From: Veillonella sp.
GTDB lineage: Bacteria > Bacillota > Negativicutes > Veillonellales > Veillonellaceae
Length of the DNA: 64,000 nucleotides
Assembly (NCBI RefSeq): GCF_018364065.1
Contig: NZ_JAGZMO010000003.1
Coordinates: forward strand, 300,969-364,968
Direction of reading: 5' to 3'
In this document: piece by piece, positions 56,216-64,000 of the stretch
Position numbering within the stretch: the stretch's first letter is position 1
How the letters are laid out: each line of letters opens with the position of its first letter
The notes under the pieces: model-generated
Told to the model about the DNA's origin: nothing
Database searches by the model: none
What the model saw: the letters and a program-made list of their open reading frames with translations, nothing else
Position numbers and translations under genes: made by a program

Positions 56216-57076
56216 ATGCGGCAGTTTCGCTGTGATTCAGAAACAATGAAAAAAGGATATATGGCTTTGGCCGATCAAGTGCGCCAAGCGATTGAAAAAG
56301 GAACCTTAGATGCTCAAGCTACATTACAGTTGGTTGTAATTGATGATGTAGTTGTTAATTGGTACGGTAACGGTCCGTTTGAAGGGCGCTATACAGAAGA
56401 GCCTTCGGATGTGCTGTTGCAAATGGTAGCGCGTGCCCGTTATGAGTTCGAACGGCCATACTTTGAATCTCATCCGGTAAACACATTGTTTGATCTGGCT
56501 GAGCAGCCTGTAAAAGATGACGGCACACCTAAATCTGTTATTAATGAAGTATTTACTGATAGGGAAGCCGCCAAACTTTGGGAAGTAGGGTTAACTGCCG
56601 TTATTAAAGCCTGTCAAGGATTGGGCGACAGCAAATTTAACGCCTTGGAATGCCGCGACAGTGAAGGTACATTCTTAGTAAGTGCGGCCGGTATGAACCG
56701 TCTCTTTGGCGAACGTTTAGGCGATGAAGATATGAGCATCGTATTCCTTCACATCGGCAAGGAAGAAGCGATGCTGGTTCGCTCCAAATTGCGTGAACGT
56801 TATACTGCACAAGGAAGCGCATCAGTTGAAGAATTGTTAAACGAACGATTGACGGAAGTTATTACGTCCTGCGTGAAGGAGATTGCCCATGGTCGTACGG
56901 CTGAGTTGTTGCGCGTTATCGCCAATGTAGCCGATGAAGTAGGCATCAAGTCAAAAGTAGCGGACGTTGTTACCGACTTCAGACGCTATAACCGCATTGT
57001 GTGGGCGTATCTCTATGCGTTGGTAGACAGCGATGAAAGTGAAGTTTGGCAGAACCAGACTAACGTCATCAGATAA
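56216..57076 (+). CDS. Unknown protein (286 aa)
   Basis: No family recognised. It is soluble and acidic. The N-terminal half contains LQLVVIDDVVVNWYGNGPFE; the C-terminal half is predicted helical (EELLNERLTEVITSCVKEIA, then ELLRVIANVADEVGIK). AAGGAAGGAAGTGG precedes the ATG. Codon use matches core genes. It is monocistronic and followed by a terminator. Confidence 0.7.
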   Translation: MRQFRCDSETMKKGYMALADQVRQAIEKGTLDAQATLQLVVIDDVVVNWYGNGPFEGRYTEEPSDVLLQMVARARYEFERPYFESHPVNTLFDLAEQPVKDDGTPKSVINEVFTDREAAKLWEVGLTAVIKACQGLGDSKFNALECRDSEGTFLVSAAGMNRLFGERLGDEDMSIVFLHIGKEEAMLVRSKLRERYTAQGSASVEELLNERLTEVITSCVKEIAHGRTAELLRVIANVADEVGIKSKVADVVTDFRRYNRIVWAYLYALVDSDESEVWQNQTNVIR

Positions 57077-57141
57077 CAGAATCAGACTCATGTCACTAGC
57101 CAGATCTAAGACACAATAGAATACTATCGGTTGTAAGACAT

Positions 57142-57185
57142 AGCCGGGGTAGATTGGAGTTAATCCAATGTATCCCGGCTTTTTG
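57142..57185 (+). terminator. Terminator after 286-aa gene
   Basis: AGCCGGGGTA/TATCCCGGCT outer stem and ATTGGA/TCCAAT inner stem, then TTTTT. From 57186 to 57486 the sequence is AT-rich leader of galT without a clear operator. Confidence 0.88.
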
Positions 57186-57486
57186 CGTTGAAGGATTTAT
57201 ATTTAAAAAAATAGATTTAATACAACCGGCTAATAATGACAGGTTACGTTTGTATATGAAGAGAATGCGTTATATGAATTATGGGATTGTAATTGTTTTG
57301 TAAAATGCCCTTTATATGGGGATTTAGCGTGATAAAGTACCGCCGTTTCTTGATATGTTAAATCGGCATGGTAGAAAGTAAAGTTTTAGTTGAAAATTTT
57401 ATTAAAGTATGAAAAAATATATTTATAATATATTTTCTTAAGTAGTTTATTAAATAGACGAAGTTTTTAAGTGAGGAGCTAAGTGT

Positions 57487-58485
57487 ATGTCAGAATTGAG
57501 ATGGAATCCTTTGCTCGGTACTTGGACGATGGTTGCATCGAACCGCAAGTTTCGTCCGAACATGCCTAAAGATTGGTGCCCATTCTGCCCGGGGGAAGGA
57601 AAAAAGGTACCAGAAGATTTTACTGTTTTCAGCTATGACAATGATTTCCCTGCCTTGACGCAGTATCCTGAGACACCATATGTAGATCCGACAGGATTCT
57701 ATAAAAGTGCGGAGAACTATGGTAAGTGTGAAGTAATACTATACTCCCCACGTCATACAGCTAAATTCTATGAATTATCTGTACATCATATTGTGGAATT
57801 GTTGAATCTCATCGCTGAACGTTGTACCGTACTCAGCAAGGATGAAAAGATAAAATACGTATTCCCGTTTGAAAATAAAGGCGAAGCCGTTGGGGTAACT
57901 ATGCCTCATCCACATGGCCAGCTTTATGGATACTCCTTTGTACCACAAAAAATTCAGGTGGAATTGGAGAACTCTAAGAAACATTATGAAGAACATGGCC
58001 GCTGCCTGGTATGTCATATGACGGAAGCAGAATTGCATGCGAAAGACCGTATCGTTTTCGAAAATGACAGCTTCGTTGCATACATTCCGTTCTTTACGGA
58101 TTATCCATATGGCGTTTTCGTAGTTCCTAAACGTCACATGGGCATGCTATCCGATTGCAGTGCTCACGAAAGAGCCGATTTGGCACGGTTGCTGAAAGTG
58201 TTGACCGCAGCGTTCGATGAACTGTTCCACATGCCGTTCCCATATATGATGGTATATCATCAACGACCTGTGAACAGTCCGGAATATGAAGACTCGAAAG
58301 ATTATTATCATTTCCATATTGAGTTTTATCCGCCATTCAGAGAGGCGAACAAGATTAAGTTCTATGCTTCCTCTGAAATGGGTGCTTGGGCCGCAGCGAA
58401 TACGAGTGCGGTGGAAGAGACAGCACCGGTGTTGCGGAAGATTATAGAGAAGTTGTTAGAAGGGGAAAGTGTGTATGGACAGTAA
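57487..58485 (+). CDS. galT: Galactose-1-phosphate uridylyltransferase
   Basis: HIT-superfamily enzyme of the Leloir pathway (332 residues) that exchanges UMP between UDP-glucose and galactose-1-phosphate. The catalytic region is GEAVGVTMPHPHGQLYGYS, with the His-x-His and Gln of class I GalT. The N-terminal WCPFCPGE and ECxxC-like CLVCHM recall the zinc-binding Cys residues. The second HIT-like half contains YHFHIEFYPPF. GAGGAGCTAAGTGT precedes the ATG. Its end overlaps galK by 11 bases. Confidence 0.94.
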   Translation: MSELRWNPLLGTWTMVASNRKFRPNMPKDWCPFCPGEGKKVPEDFTVFSYDNDFPALTQYPETPYVDPTGFYKSAENYGKCEVILYSPRHTAKFYELSVHHIVELLNLIAERCTVLSKDEKIKYVFPFENKGEAVGVTMPHPHGQLYGYSFVPQKIQVELENSKKHYEEHGRCLVCHMTEAELHAKDRIVFENDSFVAYIPFFTDYPYGVFVVPKRHMGMLSDCSAHERADLARLLKVLTAAFDELFHMPFPYMMVYHQRPVNSPEYEDSKDYYHFHIEFYPPFREANKIKFYASSEMGAWAAANTSAVEETAPVLRKIIEKLLEGESVYGQ

Positions 58486-59692
58486 AGTATTAGTAGCGCC
58501 CGGTGAGATGTTGAACGAGGCGCAGGTGAAGGCCAGATTCTTAGAACAATTTGGCGACAATGGGGAAGCAATACACTGTTTCTTCGCACCGGGACGCGTC
58601 AACATCATTGGGGAACATCAGGACTACAATGGCGGCCATGTATTCCCGGCAGCGTTAACCTTGGGAACCTGGGGTGCCATTCGAGTAAGTAAAGATCAGA
58701 CAATTCGTCTTCACTCTGCCAATATGGCAAGCAAAGGCGAAGATAAGGCGGCCGGGACAAAGGAATTTCCTTACACGGCGGATACACGCTTTACCTATAC
58801 GAAAGAAAATGACTGGGCCAACTATCCACTCGGCGTTATGGATTATTTCCGTGGGAAAGGTCAAGATGTACCGGCGTTCGAAATGTATTTCGAAGGGAAT
58901 TTACCGGAAGGGGCCGGTTTATCCTCTTCAGCTTGTATCTTAGACTTAACTGTATATATGTTAATGCATATGTTGCAGATTCCGATTGACCGCACTCGTG
59001 TAGCGGAAATCGCGAAAGATGTAGAATATGACTTTATCGGCGTTAAGGTAGGCATTATGGACCAATTTGCCATCAGTCACGGCAAAGAAGGTCATGGCGT
59101 ATTCCTTGACTGCACGAAGATGGTTTTCGAACATGTACCGGTTGATTTCGGCGACTATCAGCTCATCATTATGAATACGAATCATCAACGCAGCTTAGTT
59201 GACTCCGTATTCAATGTGCGCAAAGCGGAATGTGATGCAGCGTTGGAAGATATTCGAAAACACCATCCGTTAGAAGCTTTATCACTGGGCTCCGTAGATG
59301 ATTTGGACTTTGTGGAAGATGAAGTAAATCGTCGCCGTGCCAAACATGCGATTACGGAAAACTTACGTGTTTTAGCTTTTATGGACGCGTTGCGAACTCA
59401 TGACATGGAAGCTATTAAAGATATTATTACCGCATCACACGAATCACTTCGCTACGACTACGAAGTGAGCGGTCGTGAGCTGGATACGATTGTGGGGATT
59501 GCTCGCAAACAAGCAGGCTGTCTGGCGTCGCGTATGACCGGTGCCGGGTTCGGCGGCTGTGCTATTGCTATTGTAGAAAAAGCACAATTGGAAGACTTCA
59601 TGGCAAATGTAGTCAAAGAATATAAGTCTGAAATTGGAGTAACACCAGATCTATATGTAGCTGATTTGGGAGATGGCGTGCACCATATGTAA
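58475..59692 (+). CDS. galK: Galactokinase
   Basis: GHMP kinase of 405 residues that phosphorylates galactose. The signature APGRVNIIGEHQDYNGGHVF (substrate site), EGAGLSSSACILD (ATP loop) and MTGAGFGGCAIAIV (motif 3) are all present. The general base is probably the Asp of KVGIMDQFAISHG. ATG 58475 has AAGGGGAAA upstream; GTG 58469 is a weaker choice. It overlaps galT and is followed by the ROK regulator after 16 bases, so the three form one operon. Confidence 0.95.
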   Translation: MDSKVLVAPGEMLNEAQVKARFLEQFGDNGEAIHCFFAPGRVNIIGEHQDYNGGHVFPAALTLGTWGAIRVSKDQTIRLHSANMASKGEDKAAGTKEFPYTADTRFTYTKENDWANYPLGVMDYFRGKGQDVPAFEMYFEGNLPEGAGLSSSACILDLTVYMLMHMLQIPIDRTRVAEIAKDVEYDFIGVKVGIMDQFAISHGKEGHGVFLDCTKMVFEHVPVDFGDYQLIIMNTNHQRSLVDSVFNVRKAECDAALEDIRKHHPLEALSLGSVDDLDFVEDEVNRRRAKHAITENLRVLAFMDALRTHDMEAIKDIITASHESLRYDYEVSGRELDTIVGIARKQAGCLASRMTGAGFGGCAIAIVEKAQLEDFMANVVKEYKSEIGVTPDLYVADLGDGVHHM

Positions 59693-59708
59693 ACCAGGAG
59701 GTGAAAGC

Positions 59709-60899
59709 ATGCAATCAAAACAAGTCATGAGCAATGATGAAATAATTTTGAATTATATTAGACGTCACGGCTCCGTATCAAAGGCGATTATTGCACGCAA
59801 TACGGGGATAACACCGCCGACAGTAACTAATATTTGTACCGTATTGGCACAAAAGGGGCTCATCTACGAGGACCGACAGGAGCGCAGTGCGCTGGGCCGG
59901 CCGTCGATGCTGTTAAAGTTTAACGAGCAGAAGGAAATGATGCTCATCGTTCATGTACGAACACATAAGATTGTAATGTATGTAGTTCAGGCGGGCGGCA
60001 TCATTTTAAATAAGGTGGAAACATCCATTATCGGTTCTACCATTGATGAAATTATGAACCAGATTTACCGCGGCATTGAAGAAGTGCTCGGCGATATTCG
60101 CTGGTCGATCGCAGTTATCGGCCTCATTCTTCGCGGTCCGGTAGATTCGCAAAAAGGGATTTCCATTTATTCGCCAAATGTAAAATGGAACAACATTCCA
60201 TTTAAGTATATTCTGGAAGAACGTTTCCACTTACCAACTTATGTGGAAAACGATGTGCGTTGTTTAGCTAATGGGGAATATTATTTCGGCAGCGGCAAAG
60301 ACATCGACAACCTGTTGGTACTGAAGTTCAGTTACGGCCTCGGCGTATCCTTGGTGTACAAGGGCACCGTATATCGCGGCTTTAACGACTGTGCCGGTGA
60401 AGTAGGTTATACAGTCATCGACATGGGCGAAGATCAGCAGAGCGGCGAACCAACCTATACCCGCCTTGAGTCGGTAGCATCCGAAACGGCGATTCGCGAA
60501 TATGTATTGGCGGAAATTAAGAAGGGCCGCGAAAGCAGCGTGGCTACAAACCCTGATATTTTAGCCAATGCATTCCGGGTTGAACCGATTTACGAAGCCG
60601 CAGTAGAAGGCGACGCCTTGTGTCTGGAAGCATTAAACCGCGTAGGCAAGTATTTAGGCGTTACACTCGCTAACTTGTACAATATCATCAATCCTCAGCG
60701 CATCGTTATCAGCAGTGTTATGGGGAATGCAGTAAGTACGATGGATCCGATTCTGCGCCGTGTGTTGGAAAGCAACTTGCGCCGCGTGCAGGCCGTAGAT
60801 CTGGTATACTCCGGCAACGGCAGTTATTATACCTTGCTTGGAATGGTGGATATTGTAAGTACGCGCCGGGCCAGAGAAGTATGGCTCACCGAGCGTTAA
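59709..60899 (+). CDS. ROK-family transcriptional regulator, probably of the gal/mgl genes
   Basis: A 396-residue protein with a winged helix-turn-helix at residues 10-65 (NYIRRHGSVSKAIIARNTG, then TPPTVTNICTVLAQKGLI) and a ROK sugar-kinase-like domain (VENDVRCLANGEYYFG, LKFSYGLGVSLVYKG, then DCAGEVGYTV). The zinc site of active ROK proteins seems lost: the AGE-x-GH His is Tyr and no Cys cluster is visible. It therefore resembles NagC/XylR-type repressors. The start at 59709 has AGGAGGTGAAAGC. The effector is inferred to be galactose or a derivative because of galTK upstream and mglBAC downstream. Confidence 0.88.
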   Translation: MQSKQVMSNDEIILNYIRRHGSVSKAIIARNTGITPPTVTNICTVLAQKGLIYEDRQERSALGRPSMLLKFNEQKEMMLIVHVRTHKIVMYVVQAGGIILNKVETSIIGSTIDEIMNQIYRGIEEVLGDIRWSIAVIGLILRGPVDSQKGISIYSPNVKWNNIPFKYILEERFHLPTYVENDVRCLANGEYYFGSGKDIDNLLVLKFSYGLGVSLVYKGTVYRGFNDCAGEVGYTVIDMGEDQQSGEPTYTRLESVASETAIREYVLAEIKKGRESSVATNPDILANAFRVEPIYEAAVEGDALCLEALNRVGKYLGVTLANLYNIINPQRIVISSVMGNAVSTMDPILRRVLESNLRRVQAVDLVYSGNGSYYTLLGMVDIVSTRRAREVWLTER

Positions 60900-60960
60900 G
60901 CATCAGAACTGGAGTTTCAGGCTGATATAGGGCCGTCGCTCATAGCAGATAACGGAAACA

Positions 60961-61038
60961 AGTAAGAAGTGTATTAAAGCAGTAAGAAGTGTATTAAGAG
61001 CAGTAAGAAGTGTATTAAAAGCAGTAAGAAGTGTATTA
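60961..61038. repeat. 20-21 bp tandem repeat, four units
   Basis: The unit AGTAAGAAGTGTATTAAA(A)GC starts at 60961, 60981, 61002 and 61023; the last copy is cut short. It lies between the regulator and mglB. Confidence 0.92.
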
Positions 61039-61058
61039 GTTTGGAAGTGTTTATTTAG

Positions 61059-61096
61059 GTAGATTCGCTAGTTGTACAGCGATTATATAGATCTAC
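61059..61096. promoter_or_regulatory. Possible operator palindrome upstream of mglB
   Basis: Interrupted inverted repeat GTAGAT...ATCTAC with inner CGCT...AGCG, 28 bases before mglB. It could bind the ROK regulator; this is inference from position. Confidence 0.35.
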
Positions 61097-61123
61097 ATTT
61101 TCTTTTCAAAGGAGGAGTTTCTC

Positions 61124-62161
61124 GTGAAAAAGTCATGGAAAGCAGCGTTATTAGCTACCTTAGCGGTGGCCACATTGGCACTTAGTGGCTGTGGTACAAG
61201 TAGTTCCGGTGGTGGAGATTTGCCACAAATGGGCGTAGCCATCTACAAATTTGACGATACCTTTATGAGCGGTGTTCGTGCACGTATCGAAGCGGACGCT
61301 AAAGATAAAGCAAAAGTTGACATCGTAGACAGCCAGAACTCTCAACCTACACAGAACGAAAAAATTGACTTGTTCTTGAACAAAAAGTACAAGGCAATCG
61401 GTGTTAACATCGTTGACCGTCCGGCAGCCGGCGTTATCATCGACAAAGCTAAAGCAGCTAATGTTCCTGTAGTATTCTTGAACCGCGAACCATTAAAAGA
61501 AGATATGGCTAAATGGGATAAAGTTTACTATGTAGGTGCTAAAGCTGAACAAAGCGGCGAAATGCAAGGTAAAATCTTAGCTGATTACTTCAAAGCACAT
61601 CCTGAAGCATACCGCAGCAAAGACAATGTATTGCACTATGTACTTATTAAAGGCGAACCTGGCCATCAAGATGCAGAACTTCGTTCTAAATACGTAATTG
61701 AATCCCTCAAAAAAGAAGGTATCCAAGTTGAAGAATTGGCACAGGATACAGCTATGTGGGACCGCGTAAAAGGTCAGGAAAAAATGGCCGCATTCTTAGC
61801 CAGCTACGGTGACAAAATTGACGCCGTAATCGCTAACAATGACGACATGGCATTAGGCGCTATCGAAGCACTTAAAGCAGCAGGCTACTTCAAAGACGGC
61901 AAATACATGCCTGTAGTAGGTGTGGACGCTACAGCTCCAGCAGTTCAGGCGTTGAAAGACGGTACATTACTCGGTACAGTTCTTAACAACTCCAAGAAAC
62001 AAGGGGATGCCGTATTTAACTTGATGTTAGTATTAGCTAAAGGCGAAACTCCAACGAAAGATAATATTGGTGGATTTGAAATCGTTGACAAACAATATAT
62101 CTGGGTACCTTACGAAATCGTAACTAAGGACAATGCAGATAAGATTCTTGGCGATAAATAA
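61124..62161 (+). CDS. mglB: Galactose/methyl-galactoside ABC substrate-binding lipoprotein
   Basis: A 345-residue periplasmic sugar-binding protein of the MglB type. The signal peptide ends in LALSGC, so it is lipid-anchored, unlike E. coli MglB. Typical segments are MGVAIYKFDDTFMSGVR, NIVDRPAAGVIIDKAK, FLNREP, YVGAKAEQSGEMQG, AVIANNDDMALGAIEAL and VVGVDATAPAV, which contain the known sugar-contact residues. The GTG start follows AAAGGAGGAG. It is the first gene of mglBAC. Confidence 0.93.
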   Translation: MKKSWKAALLATLAVATLALSGCGTSSSGGGDLPQMGVAIYKFDDTFMSGVRARIEADAKDKAKVDIVDSQNSQPTQNEKIDLFLNKKYKAIGVNIVDRPAAGVIIDKAKAANVPVVFLNREPLKEDMAKWDKVYYVGAKAEQSGEMQGKILADYFKAHPEAYRSKDNVLHYVLIKGEPGHQDAELRSKYVIESLKKEGIQVEELAQDTAMWDRVKGQEKMAAFLASYGDKIDAVIANNDDMALGAIEALKAAGYFKDGKYMPVVGVDATAPAVQALKDGTLLGTVLNNSKKQGDAVFNLMLVLAKGETPTKDNIGGFEIVDKQYIWVPYEIVTKDNADKILGDK

Positions 62162-62176
62162 TTAGTCGCAGATGGT

Positions 62177-62207
62177 GTATAGGGGGCTTCGGGGAAGCCT
62201 CCTGTAC
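62177..62207 (+). promoter_or_regulatory. Intercistronic hairpin between mglB and mglA
   Basis: GTATAGGGGGCTTC pairs with GAAGCCTCCTGTAC without a T-run. It probably stabilises the mglB transcript end and sets a higher level of binding protein. Confidence 0.7.
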
Positions 62208-62229
62208 AACTCACTTGTAGGAGGGCAAC

Positions 62230-63741
62230 ATGAGCGAATATATTTTAGAGATGCAGCACATAACTAAAACATTTCCAGGTGTAAAAGCTTTGAATGATGT
62301 ATCTCTGCAGCTCCGTCCCGGCCACGTACATGCGCTCATGGGCGAAAATGGGGCGGGAAAATCGACCTTGATGAAATGCCTGTTCGGTATTTATAGGCAA
62401 GAAGAAGGACAAATCATTCTGGACGGAAAGCCTGTAGACATTACAGACTCTCGTAAAGCATTAGACTTGGGAATTTCTATGATCCACCAGGAATTGTATC
62501 CTGTATTACAACGCAATGTAATGGAAAATCTTTGGTTAGGTCGCTTTCCTTTGAAAAAGCTGGGCCCTATCCAACTTGTGGACCATAAAAAAATGAAAGA
62601 AGATACGTTGGCCTTATTTAAGGAAATCGACGTAGACATCGATCCGGAAGAACTAGCCGGACAATTATCAGTATCAAAGTTACAGAGCATTGAAATCGCG
62701 AAAGCCGTATCGCACAACTCGCGAATCATTGTAATGGACGAACCGACATCATCGCTTACCAGTGATGAAGTAGAGCACTTATTTAGAATTATTGAAAACT
62801 TAAAGAAGAAGGGTGTAGCCATCATCTACATCTCCCATAAAATGGAAGAAATCCTCCGCATATCTGATGAAGTAACTATTATGCGCGACGGTAACTATAT
62901 AGGCACCTGGCCGGCTTCGGAACTTACGACCGACCTGATTATCAAACGCATGGTAGGACGTGAGATGACGCAGCTGTTCCCTGAGAAGACGAATACGCCG
63001 GGCGAGGAAGTATTGCGAGTGGAAGGCATTACATCCGTTCGTGAAAATTCCTTCAAGGACGTGTCGTTCTCACTTCGAAAAGGGGAAATTCTGGGCGTAG
63101 GCGGACTTGTAGGGGCGCAGCGTACAGAAATTATTGAAGCTATCTTCGGCCTCAGACATTTGGCGGCCGGCAAGATATTTATCGGCGGCAAGGAAGTAAA
63201 AATCCGCAATCCTCGTGATGCTAAGAAGCACCATATCGCGCTGCTTACAGAGGAACGCCGTGCGACCGGTATCTTCCCGATGCTCAATATTGTAGATAAC
63301 AATACGATGGCATCTATGAAGAAGTACCGCCGCAAAACAGGGCTGTTAAATGACAAGCTCCGGGAAATTGATACGGAAGAAGGGGTTACGAAACTGCGCA
63401 TTAAAACGCCGGATACGAAAACCCGCATCCAATCCTTATCCGGTGGTAACCAGCAGAAAGTTCTTATCTCCCGTTGGTTGAACACAGCTCCTGAAATTCT
63501 TCTCTTAGATGAGCCTACACGCGGTATCGATGTGGGGGCTAAATATGAAATTTACACCATTATTAACCGCTTGGCTACACAGGGGAAAAGTGTGATTATG
63601 ATTTCTTCGGAAATGTCAGAACTCCTGGGCATGAGTGATCGCATCATGGTTATGAGTAATGGCCTGATGGAAGGGATTCTTGCTGCCAAAGAGGCAACGG
63701 AAGAAAAAATCATGGAACTTGCTACGGCAGGTTTAGTTTAG
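62230..63741 (+). CDS. mglA: Galactose/methyl-galactoside ABC transporter ATPase
   Basis: A double ABC ATPase of 503 residues. The first domain has Walker A GENGAGKS, signature-like QLSVSKLQSIEIAKAV and Walker B IIVMDEPTSSLT. The second domain has a degenerate Walker A (GGLVGAQRTEII), signature LSGGNQQKVLISRW and Walker B LLLDEPTRGIDVG. This asymmetry is normal for the MglA/RbsA/XylG family. GTAGGAGGGCAAC precedes the ATG. mglC follows after 13 bases. Confidence 0.95.
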   Translation: MSEYILEMQHITKTFPGVKALNDVSLQLRPGHVHALMGENGAGKSTLMKCLFGIYRQEEGQIILDGKPVDITDSRKALDLGISMIHQELYPVLQRNVMENLWLGRFPLKKLGPIQLVDHKKMKEDTLALFKEIDVDIDPEELAGQLSVSKLQSIEIAKAVSHNSRIIVMDEPTSSLTSDEVEHLFRIIENLKKKGVAIIYISHKMEEILRISDEVTIMRDGNYIGTWPASELTTDLIIKRMVGREMTQLFPEKTNTPGEEVLRVEGITSVRENSFKDVSFSLRKGEILGVGGLVGAQRTEIIEAIFGLRHLAAGKIFIGGKEVKIRNPRDAKKHHIALLTEERRATGIFPMLNIVDNNTMASMKKYRRKTGLLNDKLREIDTEEGVTKLRIKTPDTKTRIQSLSGGNQQKVLISRWLNTAPEILLLDEPTRGIDVGAKYEIYTIINRLATQGKSVIMISSEMSELLGMSDRIMVMSNGLMEGILAAKEATEEKIMELATAGLV

Positions 63742-63754
63742 GAGGAATTTTGAT

Positions 63755-64000
63755 ATGAGTAGAAGTCGAATCAGTCAATTAATGACGCAAAATGCTATTT
63801 ATATCGTATTAGTTGTGTTAGTGGCCGCTATTTCAATCTATAACTCTAACTTTTTATCACTAACCAGTTTTCGCGATATTTTAATTCAGTCATCGCCTCG
63901 TGTAATCATTGCATTGGGCTCAGCTATGATCCTTATAACCGCAGGCTGTGACTTGTCAGCCGGTCGTGTTGTAGGTTTAACAGCGGTTGTATCCGCATCC
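63755..64000 (+). CDS. mglC: Galactose/methyl-galactoside ABC transporter permease, truncated by window end
   Basis: ATG 63755 with TAGGAGGAATTTTGAT upstream opens a frame that runs to the window edge (82 codons). It encodes hydrophobic helices (AIYIVLVVLVAAISIY) and the segment LITAGCDLSAGRVVGL, the conserved BPD-transport G-x-D-L-S-x-G motif of sugar permeases. The 3' part lies outside. Confidence 0.92.
   Translation, partial: MSRSRISQLMTQNAIYIVLVVLVAAISIYNSNFLSLTSFRDILIQSSPRVIIALGSAMILITAGCDLSAGRVVGLTAVVSAS

Noticed and set aside
60961..61038. Possible iterons of a replication origin
   Set aside because: Four short tandem units with no replication genes, DnaA boxes or AT-rich unwinding context that would set them apart from other minisatellites here.
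62895..63485. 196-codon minus-strand ORF within mglA
   Set aside because: Antisense shadow of a highly conserved ABC ATPase frame.

Overview
The window looks like a chromosome segment of a diderm Firmicute (Negativicutes), most likely Veillonella or a close relative. The evidence is Firmicute-type ribosome binding sites and promoters, AT-rich spacers, and a trimeric autotransporter with an ESPR leader and YadA-type anchor, which requires an outer membrane. The species assignment is inference from gene content; no marker gene is present.

Layout. 0-4.4 kb: the end of a ClC chloride channel gene, a tRNA cluster (Pro-TGG, Gly-TCC, Arg-TCT), a solitary GroES-like protein, and small genes between two copies of a structured terminator-like repeat. 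4.5-25 kb: an AT-rich defence island. It holds (i) two paralogous proteins on opposite strands that fuse an HsdM-like methylase domain to an HsdS-like target-recognition half, both with a substituted catalytic (N/D)PP(Y/F) motif and no HsdR nearby; (ii) McrBC between them, with mcrB broken by a frameshift in an A8 tract; (iii) three small unknown genes behind the second fusion, two of them related to each other; (iv) an HNH endonuclease; and (v) a five-gene operon of GHKL (MORC/MutL-like) ATPase, Z1-domain ATPase, PD-(D/E)XK protein, AIPR protein and DNA cytosine-5 methyltransferase. No integrase, transposase or CRISPR array was seen.

25-36 kb: a DUF3303 protein, a decapitated LysR remnant, a catalase with a clear promoter and a Fur/PerR-like palindrome, a Ser/Ala-rich trimeric autotransporter followed by a DUF2827 (glycosyltransferase-like) gene, a PD-(D/E)XK protein, a disulfide-oxidoreductase-family flavoprotein and an exported alpha/beta hydrolase. 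36.7-54.7 kb: a peptide-use region with an S58 (DmpA-like) peptidase, an Opp/Dpp-type ABC transporter (last ATPase gene frameshifted), M55 and M42 peptidases, a second near-identical binding protein, an M20 amidohydrolase with a DUF3100 membrane protein, and CstA. cstA has a strong promoter followed at once by a predicted three-way-junction leader RNA and a short terminator-like hairpin. 55-64 kb: a NADAR protein, an unknown protein, then a galactose locus: galT, galK, a ROK regulator and mglB-mglA-mglC, the last cut by the window edge.

Two themes cross the window. Three genes are broken by single frameshifts at short homopolymers, which may be real decay, phase variation or sequencing error. 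Many spacers carry short, degenerate, AT-rich tandem repeats, often just before a gene or inside a terminator loop.
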